From Panicum virgatum (taxonomy: Eukaryota > Streptophyta > Magnoliopsida > Poales > Poaceae): DNA of 64,000 nt. The notes under the pieces are model-generated. The model searched no databases and had not been told where the DNA came from. It saw only the letters and a list, made by a program, of their open reading frames with translations. The stretch spans positions 58,186,951 to 58,250,950 of the forward strand of contig NC_053138.1 in assembly GCF_016808335.1 (NCBI RefSeq), read 5' to 3'. Positions 44,157 through 56,661 of this stretch are shown in pieces. A program made the translations under genes and the position numbers. How positions within the stretch are numbered: position 1 is the first letter of the stretch; each line of letters starts with the position of its first letter.

Positions 44157-47114
44157 ATGGCAGACTCTGCAGCTCAGACAACAAATTCTGCAATTGATGA
44201 TGCGGCAATCTGCGGCCTGAAGGTAACATCCAGCCCAATTCTTCTAGTTTTCCTTAGCTTACTAAGCCTCTGAAACATTAAACTCTGAAACTTGACACCA
44301 TATGTATACTTCTGAACTTCTGAACTTCAGTTGTCAGACATTCTTCTGCCGCACCCTTCCAATCCAAAATCTTTCTGCCTTGGCCCACGAACCTATGAAA
44401 ACCCCATAGATTTGATCTCTTGTGAAGCAAATAGGATTCCTTTCGTGAATCAAAACATTGATTTGAACCTCTGGGCCGACTGCTTAAGAGCCTGGCCTAA
44501 CCCCCCTGAGAGCTGGACTACATGGTACAGCAGAGTAGCAAAAGCTTATATGCCCTTGTGGCAAGAATTGAACATAGCTGATTCACTTAGCTTATCACTG
44601 TCCCCACTTGACAAAGATGAAAACCTTCTGAAAACCATCAGCTATTTCTGGTCTGATGCTCTGAACTGTTTCCTCTTCGGTTATGGACCCATGACCCTTA
44701 CTCTGCTGGATGTCACTATGATCACTGGCCTAGACATTGGATCTCCTAATCCTGCTGCCCACAAAATTGCAGAAGTTCCCTTTAAACTTTCTTCCAAGGC
44801 AAACTGCACAAACTGGGGCACTTACATGAACCAGCACATGAAAACAAAAGGCCCAGTGACTGAAAAGGAACACACAACCTTCTTAAATCTTTGGCTAGAG
44901 CACTTCATCTTCTGTGGCCCTTCTTTAGCTCCAACTAAGAACTATATTCCCTTGGCCTATCATTTGGCCCATGGCAACTGCACTGGCCTAGACAAACTTT
45001 TCCTTGGAGAAACCTACAGATATCTCCATTTGATGACATCTAACTTTCTTAACCAAAAGAAACTGAGAACTGGAGGCCCTTGGTGGTTTATTCAGTTATG
45101 GGCACAACTATACTTTCAGCACCAGATCCCAAACTTCCAAGGCCTGACCAAGAATTCCTTCCCTGACGAGAGTGGCAAACCAATTAGATGTACTAGTTAT
45201 GGCCAAGCTTTATTTAGTCTTCCTGGCAGTAAACTGAATCCGACAGATGCAGCGAACTAGTTCAGAGTCTTCTACAAATACTAGACGATCCACTATATTT
45301 TTCATTCACTGAATCTGAATCCTTCGAGAACCCAACTGCTTTTAGACTGGATAGTTTTGCCGATGACAACAGCACTCGGCATCTGTATTCTTTAATGATC
45401 CGACCTGGCTTCCTTCCTGTTGGCATCAGCACCTCTAACAGAATTATCAAGCCAGGTTACGAAACTTACCAACCGGACATAGCAGCTCGGCAATTTGGCT
45501 TAGGACAAGTCTCTCCCCACTTCCATATTCATCACTTGGTGGAGAGTAGAGCCGATCTGCCTGACGGTCTCACCAGTTCAAGATGCTACAGCATGTTCGA
45601 TGATCACCACATTCCAATACCAGCTGATCTGTCCTTTGATCCTTCATCAATCGATTTTAGCACATGGTGGGGAATGTGGAAAACACATGTATTTAGGAAG
45701 GCTCTAGGTCCTCGACTGCAGCAAATTGATCCCGAATATGTAATCCCTGAGGAAGAGGTACTGAACTTATGCATTCATTCTTTCCAAGTCCTCTCCCAAT
45801 TTCTCTTGGCTAACCCTTGCTCACTTTGCCTACAACAACAAGATGGTCCAGAACCTGTAGCCAATAACAAGGAACCATTCCACTTCCTTCCAGCTGCTCC
45901 TGATGTCCTTTTTTGTAAGGGATCACCATCAATGAAGAAAATGATAATGACTATTCAGCCAGACTTACTTCAGTCGGCCTCCAAACGAAGACAAGCTTCT
46001 GCAATTGTTGCCCCCCCGAGTTCTAACTAAGAAAAGGAAGATGATCACGAGGTGAGTCATCAAGAAATCAGCACAAGCTTCCCCTAGTCCATCAGAGTCT
46101 AACACCAACCAGGTGATTTATTTTCCAAAACCTTTTCTTTATTGCATATATACTCTGGTTGACCGTAATTTTATTTTCAGGACGCAGCTGAAGACATCCC
46201 CAATGCAGAAAGTCCAGTACAACATGAGATGACTGCAACTCCGAATGTACTGATAGAGGCAAGCGAAGGGCAAGCTGACACAGTCGATGTTCTTGATGTC
46301 GACACAAACTCTACTAGGACGATCGCTCTTGAACCGCCCAACGCTTCTTCTTCAGAACAGGTAATATTACAAGAACCAATTATGAACCAGCCGATAGCTT
46401 CATAAATGCACCTTGCTCTAACTTCAGATATGTCCATAGGGCTTTGACATTTCTGTTTTGCTTTTCTTCGACCTGGCATCAATGGGTCTGACTGTCCCTG
46501 GAGCAAAAGCACCATCTTTGCAGCAATCGGCTAACTTGGCAAATCAGCTTCATCTCATCAAGGATCTACTATCTGCTCCGATCATTACTCTGGTTGATGA
46601 TTCCAGCAAGATAAAAGAAAGTCTTGAGCAGATATAATCCCAGCTTCCAGAATCACTTCGAGTCAAACTTTGGCCAGCCGGCCATCTCCCTTTCTTTCGG
46701 GTAGAGGTGAAGGCAGCACAACAGAGGATAGAACAGCGTCATTCTCAAATCCCTCTGAAAGCCGACATCACTCAGAAGTGCAAACTACTCAACCAAAAGA
46801 AAGCAACTCTGGATGCTAAAGCTGATATCTCTGAGAGCACAAGACGACTCAACCTCTTGGAAAAGGAACTGAAGGAACTTGAAGAAAAGGTCCGCAATAC
46901 CCAAAGACTAATCCAAGAGGAGAAAGCTTCGATCGCAAACTCCAAGCAGGAAGCCCAAGAGATGACTGAACAAATACAGGCAGAGTTTGCAGAGATAAGC
47001 ACCTTGAGTCGACAGATAATATCAGGCGATGACAAGGACGACGAAGAAATCATTGCAAGAGCTGACGCTGTACATGCAGAAGCCATCCATGCCATAGAAG
47101 GATTCCTGAACTAG
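44157..47114 (+). pseudogene. Antisense ORF-B, copy 2
   Basis: Inferred exons 44157-44222, 44331-45757, 45836-46112, 46181-46360 and 46440-47114; the fifth ends at the native stop after EGFLN. Lesions: TAG at 45258 (Trp codon in the other copies), a one-base loss near 45280, an extra C near 46012, a TGA shortly after, and TAA near 46636 in the coiled coil. The acceptor of intron 2 is changed from CAG to CAA, but that 78-base intron can be read through in frame. The TATA box is at 43943. Confidence 0.7.
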
Positions 47115-47230
47115 TAGAACTATTCAGAAAATATTTGATGTTGCCTGTAAAACCTGACACTTGTACTCATTTAAAACACCTTAAGTCGATGGTTGTACAT
47201 CGGCTATCTTGCTTCTCATATGTATTTTTA

Positions 47231-47420
47231 CTAGCCAACTCAACGTGTTGGCCTCTCATTTTTTTTACCGGCCAACTCAACGTGTTGGCCTATCTCGTTT
47301 TTTTTTACCGGCCAACTCAACGTGTTGGCCTATCTCTTTTTTTTACCGGCCAACTCAACGTGTTGGCCTATCTCTTTCTCCTTTTTTTTTACTGGCCAAC
47401 TCAATGTGTTGGCCTTTCTC
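47231..47420. repeat. Array of five GGCCAAC/GTTGGCC hairpins
   Basis: Five units of about 35-45 bases, each GGCCAACTCAACGTGTTGGCC (or one-base variants) followed by TATCTC and a T-run. The array lies exactly between the 3' ends of antisense ORF-B (47114) and sense integrase (47452). Confidence 0.9.
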
Positions 47421-47451
47421 GATACAGTCAGATGGATCTGATCGGCTCTTG

Positions 47452-48783
47452 TTACTCGCTTTCCCACATGCTCGGGAAATACTTCTTGAGGTGTTGGCCA
47501 TTGACAGCAATAGGAAACTTGACGCCGTCCAATTCCTCGAGCATGTATGCATTCCCAGGCAAAACCTGATCAATCTTGTACGGCCCATGCCAAGTTGGAG
47601 ACCACTTGCCATACTTTTTATTTTTAGTTCCCAATGGCAATACTGCCTCCTAAACCAAGTCTCCAACCTGGAAATTCTTTGGCTTGACCTTCTTGTTGTA
47701 CGCACGAGCAACTTTAGCCTTGTTTTCCTTAATCTTCTCCAATGACCAAAGTCTTAGCTCTATCAAGTCCTCCACATTGTCATTCATCAAGGCTGCATAT
47801 TGTTCAGTTGTCAGATCGTTCTGGAACTCGACACGCCTTGATCCGACCGTGATTTCCCATGGCAATATAGCGTCTTGGCCGTAGACTAAATGGTACGGCG
47901 ATGTCTTGGTGGACCCGTGACATGAAATACGATACGCCCACAAAGCTTCTGACAACACCTCATGCCAGCGCCTACGATATTCATCGATCTTTCTCTTTAT
48001 GAGCTTGATGAGGCTCTGGTTGGACGCTTCAGCCTATCCATTTGCTTGGGCATAGTATGAAGATCATCTGATCAGCTTAATCCCCATGTCATCGGTGAAC
48101 TTCCTGAATTCCTCTGATACGAAGACCGATCCTCCATCGGTTGTAATGGTTTGAGGAATCCCAAATCTGTGAATGATATACTCTTTGACAAAGCCGATCA
48201 CATCTCTTGATGCTACTGACCTCATGGGCACTGCCTCTACCCACTTTGTTAAATAATCTGTAGCAGCTAAGACCCACTGGTGACCCTTGCTAGATGACGG
48301 GTTGATCTGACCAATCATGTCCATGGCCCAACCTCTGAATGGCCACGGTTTGATGATAGGATTCATTTCTGATGCTGGCACTATCTTAATTTTGCCAAAC
48401 CTCTGACATGCCTGACACCCCTTGTAATATTTGAAGCAATCTTCAAGCATAGTGGGCCAGTAATAACCCGATCGCCTAATCAGCCACTTCATCTTATGAG
48501 CCGATTGATGAGTACCGCAGGTTCCCTCGTGAACCTCATGCAAGAGCCGATTTGACTCTGAAGGTCCCAGACATTTAAGCAGTAGTCCTTCCAAGGTTCT
48601 GTAAAACATATCATCCCCTATCAGAACATACTCATAGCCTTGAGTCTTATCCTCCTGGGTGCTGTCCGAGCCGAATCCTTCAAGTAATTGTAGATATCGG
48701 CTCTCCAGTCTCCAGGCTCTAGAAACTGAACCTCTACGTCAACCCCATCGGCTGTTTCCTTGTAACCGGAAGCCATCTGTGCC
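47452..48783 (-). pseudogene. Integrase of E2
   Basis: Minus-strand frames encode the zinc-binding HHCC region (HEVHEGTCGTHQ..CQACQRFG), the catalytic core with TTDGGSVF, and the C-terminal domain ending MWESE. Lesions: a one-base loss near 48640 upstream, TGA at 48064-48066 between the second Asp and the YYAQANG.AE block that carries the catalytic Glu, a TAG at about 48039, and a TAG at 47650 (Trp codon in E3). Confidence 0.85.
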
Positions 48784-48842
48784 AAATCATTGGCTTCATT
48801 GTTCAGAGTCCTGCGTATCCAGTGGAAATTGATGTACCTGAA

Positions 48843-49234
48843 TTATGACATCAACTCACGGCACTGCATCCATATCGGAAAAAGAGCCTCTCTCTCACAT
48901 CTATATTCTTCCGTGAGCTGAGAAATCACCAGCTTTGAATCTCCAAAAATTTCCACCGCTTCTGCACCAGCTTCGAGGAGCAGTTCCATCCCTTTGCGAA
49001 CGGCTTCATATTCCACCAAATTATTGGTGCCAGGGGCAGTCATCCTGATGGAGAAGGAGTAAGTCGCCCCTCGAGGCGATACCAACAGAATTCCCACACC
49101 GCATCCATCATCACAAGCCGATCCGTCAAAAAATATAGCCCAAGCACGAATAAATAGTGCAGCTATATCAGTGCTGATCCTGTCTGCAACAAGATCCGCC
49201 AATGCATGTCCTTTGACTGCTTTTGCAGGCTGAT
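48843..49234 (-). pseudogene. RNase H of E2
   Basis: The frame contains AIFFDGSACDDGCGVGILL, VEYEAVRKGMELLLEAGAEAV and FGDSKLVISQL, the catalytic D..E..D blocks of the plant Gypsy RNase H (archaeal-type second domain). Its N-terminal side is joined at about 49234 to RT sequence by an internal deletion. Confidence 0.85.
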
Positions 49235-50266
49235 ATCGAACAAGCCGACTGCACCTGGTACTCTGAACGCGGTCTTGTGTACATCTTCTGGGGCCATAAA
49301 AATCTGGTTGTAGCCGGCATTACTGTCCATAAAGCTCATCATCTTATGGCCAACTGCTGCGTTGATCAATGTTTCTGCAACAGGCATCGGATACTCATCT
49401 TTTGGCATTGCTCTGTTGAGGTCTCTGAAATCCACGCAGACCCGCCATCGGCCATCTTTCTTTTGTACAGGGACCACACTAGAGATTCATTCTGCATACC
49501 GGCACGGCCTGATGAACCTAGCATCCAACATCTTCTCTACCTCTTTCTTGACTTCTTCCAGGACTTCGGCCTTCATTTGCCGTGCTGGTTGCTGAAACGG
49601 CCGAAATCCTTTCTTAAGCGGGAGACGATGCACGACGATGTTTCTATCCAGACCGGGCATCTCAGTATAATCCCATGCAAAACAGTCCCGGTACTCCTTC
49701 AACAGTGCTATCATTTGCTCACGCAAGATCGGGTCTAACTTTTTACTGATAAATGTCGGTCGCGGCTTATCCTCGGGACCGGTATCGACTTCCTCCAAAT
49801 CGTCAGCAGACGTAAACCCGTAACCTAACCTGCCACCATCTGAAAGATCGACGTCGACAGCAAATATAGGGAGATGACAAGAAAAATTTTCCGGCCAACC
49901 GCACGGGCTGGCCGTTCCCACATTTCTGTTATTATTTAGAACTGAATGCTCAGCAAAGGCCATCGTTTGTACATAATGTAACAATTGTAACCCCAAGTAC
50001 ATTTTACTCATTTTTTGGGGCCGGTTTGCTGGGACTGGCCTCTCTAACCTTGCTGGATTTTGTAGCTTGCCAGGATGTGTCTACTCTGTGAGGCTAGTGG
50101 ATAAGACCAGCCTCAGTCCATTTTTTGTCGCTTCAATCCGATCACAATCTTCCAGTGCGATTCCTGAGATCGGCTCTTGCCCTTCCGCATCCCAGGCGTT
50201 CATGTCTGCAAGCGAAACCTCGCTGGAATCATCTGCACAGACCACCTCCACTTCATTGCCGTCCCA
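49235..50266 (-). pseudogene. Truncated reverse transcriptase and PR-RT linker (E2/E1 hybrid region)
   Basis: 49487-50011 encodes the linker and RT N-terminus (FISKKLDPILREQMIALLKEYRD, RLPLKKGFRPFQQPARQMK). A TGA at 49487 replaces a Trp codon. The next part runs to AFRVPGAVGLF and then jumps into RNase H, so YIDD and the thumb are missing. The junction at about 49234 shares GAA with both parents. Relative to E3, about 860 bases are deleted. Confidence 0.8.
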
Positions 50267-51127
50267 CTAGACCAGACACTGGTGCATCGTGGAAGGAACA
50301 CAACAATTTGTGTGAATCCAATCCCTCCCAAGCAGCACTGTGTATGTACTCTTACTGTTGACGATGAAGAACGATGTTGGAACGGTCTTGCGGCCAACTG
50401 TCAACTCCACATTTAGGACACCCTGTGCCTCCGACGGCTGACCGTTGAAGTCATTGAGCATAACGTTGGACTTAATGAGATCAGCAGTGGAACGACCCAA
50501 CCGGCACAACACTGAGTACGGCATCTGGTTGACTGCGGCGCTAGTGTCGACCAACATTCTGTTCACAGGTTTGCCATCGATGAAGCCCTTGAGATACAAT
50601 CCCTTCAGGTGCGTGTAGCTTTTCTCCTTGGGCTTTTCGAAGATGATTGGCTGTGGGCCGAGATCCAGCTGTGCGATGGCCAATTCTTCCGGTAGGGGTG
50701 CCCGAAACTCCGACGGGAGCACGAACACCATGTTCACATCAGCCGATGGCTTCTCATCGGCTCTTGACTGCTTGGGGCGCCACTCCCTCCTCGGAGGACG
50801 CCTCTCCTCCCTTCGCAGTCGCTTGACTTGCTCCGCGAGGTCCGGACGTGCTTTCCTCAGCACATCGAGGTACTTTGCTTCCGCTTCTTCGAGATTGCGC
50901 AGGCGCTGCACTCTGCGCTTCTGTGATCGGCTGAGCCCGTCAAGACACCATTGTGAATGATGATACTTGTCTTCTTCTTCTGGCTCGAGATCATCCCTGG
51001 ACGGCCACCTCATACGGTCATCGTGACGTGTTCTGGGCCCTAAGCACTGGAATACTGATGTCTCGCCTTGCTGGCATCCCTGAGGCCTGCACTCCAAGCA
51101 ATCATCTATTGTAGGTAATCGGTTCAT
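50267..51127 (-). pseudogene. Aspartic protease region
   Basis: The frame ends in a pepsin-like retroelement protease fold: NRMLVDTSAAVNQMP at the active-site position and VLLGRDWIH near the end. The upstream part is Arg/Glu-rich. A TAG at 50267-50269 ends it where the frame otherwise continues toward the RT linker. Confidence 0.75.
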
Positions 51128-51301
51128 GCCGGAATTCCAACAGTACCTGAAGAATGGGCAATGCCAGTGATCGTGTATAGCCTGGCGCCTCCCCAGCGTC
51201 CTCCCTGTGCGGTGCTCGTACTCATCTTCTTCTTATTCGTATCGGCGGCGCAACTTGTACTGGTACTGGTATTTCTCCAGAAGCCGATTGGAAGCTGGGA
51301 G

Positions 51302-53226
51302 CTAATTACGGATGTGACGCACCTGCTCTTCAGTCACATGTTGTTGCTCCAGCTCGTGTTCATACTGGGACCGTTTGCCAGAAACGGCCTCTCTCCTCTG
51401 CTCGTCACGGCGGCGCATGGATCCCGCCATGTTGATCTGGAATGCCAAATTCTGGCCCTCGGATCCGAAATCTGACAGCTCCACCACGTTAGCTTGTGGG
51501 AACGGTTGACTGTCCACTTTCATCGTGTCTTGGGCCAGAATTAATCGGCCCTGCTTGATAGCCGATTGGATTTGCCGATGCAGCTCCTTGCAGTTGTTTG
51601 TGGCATGGGTGAACGAGTGGTGCCACTTGCAGTACAGCCTTCCCTGCAGTTCTTGTGCCGTTGGTAGCTTGTGACTCTCTGGGAGCTTCAACTGCTTTTC
51701 CTTGAGCAGTAGATCGAATATCTGCTCTGCCTTGGCCACATCAAAGTCAAAGCCCTTCACAAGCCCCTTCTGTTTGACCCACTTGCATGGGACGGGGTTT
51801 GCCCCTGGGTCCACTCTGCTATGGCTACTTCTCGTTCCTCGCCAGAATCATCGGAATCCTCTGCTTGGGCCATATTTACATGGCGCTTGAATTTTTCCTG
51901 GTACAGGTCCGGATGATAATGCTCATACGCCGTAAGCTTCTGCACCATGTGTGCCAGAGAGGTGAATTCCAACTAAAAAGCCAAATCCTTGATCGGCTTA
52001 GCGAGTCCCAGAACAGCCAAATCAACTGCCTCCTTCTCTGTGATGCGCGATAGGTAGCATCGGTTCTTGACTTCTCTGAAGCATTGTACGTACTCTGAGA
52101 CAGTTTCCCCTCGCTTCTGCCTGACTTGAGCGAGGTCGGCAATTCCAGCTTCAGCAGCCTCTGAATGATACTGGGTGTGAAATTGATCTTCCAGCTGCCT
52201 CCAAGTCCGAATCGAATCTGGAGGCAGTGATGTATTCCATCCAAAAGCCGAACCCGTGAGAGACTGGGAGAAGAAACGGACCCTCAGAGGATCCGATACC
52301 GAGATCATCCCAAGCTGAGTTAGGTATCGGCTCACGTGCTCAATGGAGCTGGCCCCCTCTGATCCGCCGAACTTGGTGAACTCTGGGAGCTGATACTTGA
52401 GTGGCAACGGGATCAAGTCGTAGTCACTTAGATATGGCTTGGAGTAGCCGATCGCTTTTCTCTTGGGCAGGATGCCAAACTGATCCCTTAGTATTGCACT
52501 GACCTGCTCCACACTAAGAACTCCTGGGGCCGAGGGCTCAGCACTCGGCCCGGTAGCATACTTTGCCAACCATGCCTGTTTCTCTGCGTCTGCTCCTGAG
52601 GCTCCTGTACCCACCAGCTGCCCCGTGCGTGTTGCGCTGATGTTGTCAAGTATGTACACGCACGTGTAGCCGTGTGGGATCTCCTTGGGCGGTTCGCTCA
52701 GGAACTGTCCTTCTCCAGGGTCACCGCCGATCTTGTACACGACGTAGATCGGCGAGCTTTGCTGTCCTGCTGCCGCGAGCGAGTAGGACACTGGCGGCCT
52801 AGATTGCAATGCAGCTTCCCCTCTGTGGCTCCCCAGAATTGGTCCTGACGGGGAGTACTGGTTCTTGATCACCTCCTGGACGACGCGATGTGCCATGCGC
52901 TCGAGCTTGTTCACCAGGCTTTCTGAGTGCCGATGGAGCGCGTGACCCACCATATAGTTCATCTCCTGGCGTAGGGCTCTGGTTTGCTCCTCTAACGGCA
53001 CAGACAAATCAACGTTGTCGAGGGCGGCCTCTGGTGAGAACCCCTTCCACCTGATGCCATGGTTGCAGGTCCTCTCAAAAGAGCCGATGAGATCGGCTTC
53101 GAACTGAGCTTTGACCTCATCGTATTTTTGCTTATGTTCCAGAATTAGCTCTTCATACATGACAGGTTTGGTGACCGGCGGAACCGGTGCTTGGTCCTGA
53201 GCTCCTGTCATCTCTGCAGCGGGCAT
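51302..53226 (-). pseudogene. Gag of E1 (5' side)
   Basis: The start at 53226 is the first ATG inside the primer-binding site; an ATG at 53469 lies inside the LTR and is not used. It encodes a long N-terminal region, the retrotransposon gag core (DPLRVRFFSQSLTGSAF, TWRQLEDQFHTQY, LAQVRQKRGETVSEY) and a CKWHH..HATNNC region. Lesions: TAG at 51973-51975 and a one-base loss in a G-run near 51797. It ends at a TAA at 51302. Confidence 0.85.
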
Positions 53227-53243
53227 TATTGTTGATGAATGTC

Positions 53244-53260
53244 CCACTGGGCGTGCCAGA
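53244..53260 (-). other. Primer-binding site of E1
   Basis: Read on the minus strand, TTCTGGCACGCCCAGTGGGAC follows the LTR end ACAACA. This TGGCACGCCC.GTGGGAC type is usual in the Tat branch of Ty3/Gypsy. Confidence 0.75.
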
Positions 53261-53263
53261 ATG

Positions 53264-54470
53264 TGTTGTCGGTCAAAACCCACCAACGAGTAGCGACAGG
53301 CAACACGAAGAGCCGGGAGGTCACCGGGCGCTGGCAGGCACTGCTTCCTCGTCAACGGCCCGCAATCCGGCACACGCCGAGGATTCTGAAGAATGCAAGG
53401 CGTGCCACCTGACCTAAACCCGATCAGGAAGGTGCGAACGTGCTTGCAACGATTTGCCTGCATACACAAACATGTGGAAACATAAGTCCGAGCCGTGGTC
53501 GGCTCCCCGGGACGACTCTTGCATCGGCTTTAAAGAGCCGATTGAGTCCCGGTGTCATATCGTATCTTCATCTATCCGGATAACGATGAATAAAACAAAT
53601 AAATATGAAAATCTTGCTTCAATTAAATCTAGCTGATTCGATCCACGACGGTAAAGCCTCACTGCTAAATCAGAACATCCTATACGTAACTAGGCCTAGC
53701 GAACATAACAGATAACTAAACCATAACCAAAAAAAGAGGCCTAAGAACTAGCAAGAGCCGATTCCCGGAACAATCCCTATCAAGGCTAAGATAAAACATC
53801 TATTACATCACCGGAACATCCAATCCGTTTGCAGGGCCCAACCTAGCAGATATTGAACTAATCCTTATAGAATAAGAACAAATCGTAACAAATTAGATCT
53901 ACTAGACAGAAAAGAAGTAAGGTGTTGCCTCCGTGCAACTAATTCTATGCAACAAGAATTAGCATAAGATTGAAACGTGACTGCACAGAGACAACATGAT
54001 ATTCGTAGATGATAAACGATCAAAGCATAATGAATCTACTAAAAGCCATGCTACGAACATCAGGATAACTAGCATTACTCGCCATAAAAAATGCTTCAGT
54101 ATGAGTAATACCAAGGTAAAAGCAAGAACAATACTGCCCTGATCGCAAGAAGCGATCAGGGCAGCATGGCGCTTACTTGGATGAAACCCTAGAATTAGGG
54201 GTGGCGGTGCGCCGAGAGTTGTTGTTTGCGAGACGTGATGACGTTCTTTCTTACGAATATCATAGGGTACATATTTATAGTCCGGAGACTTGGGAAACAA
54301 TCTAAACTAATGTGTCCATATCGGACTCTATCTCTAACTCAATCTAAACTGAATCTAAAGATACATGGCCCACAAGGCCCAAATGCTCACGCAGGAGCCG
54401 ATTCGTAAGCCTTCTTCAATCTCTTCATTAAGCCCAACTCACTCGCGGCCCATAAATTATGGCGATAACT
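53264..54470 (-). repeat. 5' LTR of E1 (L4)
   Basis: 1207 bp. Same subtype as L1. The final base is T rather than A (GGCGATAACT), followed by target duplication CTTGG. It contains the TATAAATA box and the perfect hairpin near 54140-54165. Confidence 0.88.
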
Positions 54471-54475
54471 CTTGG

Positions 54476-54864
54476 AATACGTTTGATTGGCTGCTTATCG
54501 TACTATTTTATTCAAAAACATCATATAGCCGATTAGATCTATTTCAGGTGATTGTCTGATAGCATTGTTTAGGTTACACATTCGTAGCCTTTACACTACT
54601 CCCCGCGTGCATCGGCTGACCTAGCCGATCGTCAATTTCAAATCGGCTGACTGAGCCGATTTTGTCGCTTTCTGTATCGGCAATCTACTACCGATACGAC
54701 CTGTGAGGGATATTTGGAACTCCAGCCGATATTCCCTCGAATTTAACATTTACCCTGTCTCCTTGTCAATTAACAGGTCAGATTGACTGGCACACTTGGT
54801 CTACTTTTCGAAGCTTGGCGAACACTTGCCCTCGGATTCCAGTGTGTTGATTTTTGCGTCAACA
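54476..54864 (+). repeat. 5' LTR of element H, right piece
   Basis: Continuation of the LTR begun at 33167; it ends TTTTTGCGTCAACA, the inverse of the TGTTGAC start. Several inverted ATCGGCT/AGCCGAT words lie at 54610-54690. Confidence 0.8.
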
Positions 54865-54865
54865 C

Positions 54866-55455
54866 ATCTTTTGGCACGCCCAGTCGGACCCGACGATATC
54901 ATCATGAATTTTCCAACGGGGATGTTCGAGTAAGCTATGAAACAAGCAATGAGCAACTGGACTAACAGCCTAGCGAACACGGCGATTAATACAGTACACA
55001 GTATGGTTTTTGGCGGTTATCAATATGATGCATCGGCTCCGCAGCCGATGGCTTGTCAGCAAGTCTACATGGGATCTTGCTATCAACAGCCGGAATACTC
55101 GGCTAATGCAGTAGCTTGGACCGAATCACAGGCGAGGGTCCAGTATTATGAACAAACATCGGTTCCTCAACCGATGATTTTTCAATCATAGTATTCGTCT
55201 AATTACTATTCACATCAATTGGATAGCCATCGGCTACAAGTATCAGCCTTACAGCCGATGGCATATCAGCCACAAACATTGGTTCATGAGTCAGTGGCAT
55301 ATCAATTGCGTCAGCTTGAAATTTGTCAGCCACGAGCTATGGATCAAAAGTGGGTGGCTCAACAATCTCGACCGATAGCTCAGCAGTCTTAGCCCAGGGG
55401 GGCAGCAGTTTTCTTAGTTATCGGCTCAGCTGCAGCAACCAAGGAATTGGGAGTC
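54866..55455 (+). mobile_element. Element H: primer-binding site and gag leader
   Basis: The primer-binding site CTTTTGGCACGCCCAGTCGG starts at about 54868. A gag-like start follows: an ATG at about 54904 with a stop after about nine codons, then an open frame 54937-55191 (MSNWTNSLANTAINTVHSM and a Gln/Tyr-rich repeat). The repeat contains CATCGGCT..AGCCGATG inverted pairs. E3 interrupts it at 55456. The rest of H must lie beyond the window. Confidence 0.65.
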
Positions 55456-56661
55456 TGTTGTCGGTCGAAACCCACCGGCGAGCAGCGACAGACAACACGA
55501 AGAGCCGGGAGGTCACCGGAGCGCTGGCAGGCACTGCTCCCTCGTCGACGGCCCGCAATTCCGTCACGCGCCCGGAGATTCCGGAGAATGTCGGGCGTGC
55601 CACCTGACCTATACCCGATCAGGAGGGTGCGAACGTCCTCCAAACAGTTTGCCTGCATACAAAGACACGTGTAAACATAAGTCCGAGCCGTGGGGTCGGC
55701 TCCCCGGGACGACTCTTGCATCGGCTTTAAAGAGCCGATCGAGTCCCGGTGTCAAATCAGATCTATGTATCTAATATCAGTGGATGAAGCATGTAATTAT
55801 GGAAACTGCTTCAATTAAATCTAACTAATCTAATCCACAATGGTAAAAGCTTCACTGCTAGATCGGAACATCCTACACGTGATTGGGCCTAGTGAACATA
55901 ATAAATAACTAAACTATAACAAAAAACAGAGGCCTAAGAACTAGCAAGAGCCGATTCCCGGATCAATTCCCTGTTAAGACTAAAGCAAAGCATCTAACAC
56001 ATCACCGGATCTTCCAATCCGTTTGCAAGGCCTAATCTAGCAGATATTACGCCAACTCTTAAGAATAAGAGCAAACCATAACAGAATAGATCTCTTAGAC
56101 GGAAAAGAAGCAGGGTGTTGCCTTTACGCAGCTAACTCTATGCAACAAGAGCTAGTATAAGATGATGACATGATCGCGTAAAGACAACATGATATTCGTA
56201 GAGAATATGCAATGAAAGCATGATAGATCTACTAAAGCTGTGCTACGAACATCAAGATAACTAGTGTTACTCGCCATAAAAAACGCTTCAGTACGAGTAA
56301 CACCAAGGTAAAAGCAAGAACAACGCTGCCCTGATCACGAGAAGCGGTCAGGGCAGCATGGCGCTTACTTGGATGAAACCCTAGGATTAGGGGTGGCGAT
56401 GCGCCGAGATTGTTGTTTGCGAGACGTGATGACGTTCTTCTTTATGAATAACATAGGGTACATATTTATAGTCCGGAGACTTGGGAAACAATCTAAAATA
56501 ATCTTGTCCCGATCGGACTCTATCTCTAATCTTGAACTAAATCTAAAGATACATGGCCCATGTGGCCCAAATGCTCACACAAGAGCCGATTTACAAGCCT
56601 TCTTAATCTTTTGCTTTAAGCCCAACTTGCTTTCGGCCCCTGCTAATTTATGGCGATAACA
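55456..56661 (-). repeat. 3' LTR of E3 (L5)
   Basis: 1206 bp, subtype as L3. The leader hairpin has lost pairing (CTGCCCTGATCAC against GCGGTCAGGGCAG). The polypurine tract follows at 56662. Confidence 0.9.

Larger units (their letters stand above)
34088..54470 (-). mobile_element. Tat-like Ty3/Gypsy element E1 with nested insertions
   Basis: Left (3') LTR 34088-35309 and right (5') LTR 53264-54470 share subtype-specific text (GGCACACGCCGAGGATT). They are flanked by the 5-base duplication CTTGG at 34083-34087 and 54471-54475. The primer-binding site lies inside the right LTR and the polypurine tract inside the left one, giving minus-strand orientation. The interior holds a solo LTR (39563-40763) and element E2 (from 41737). 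Gag and protease are degraded; E1's own integrase and most of RNase H are deleted. Confidence 0.85.
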
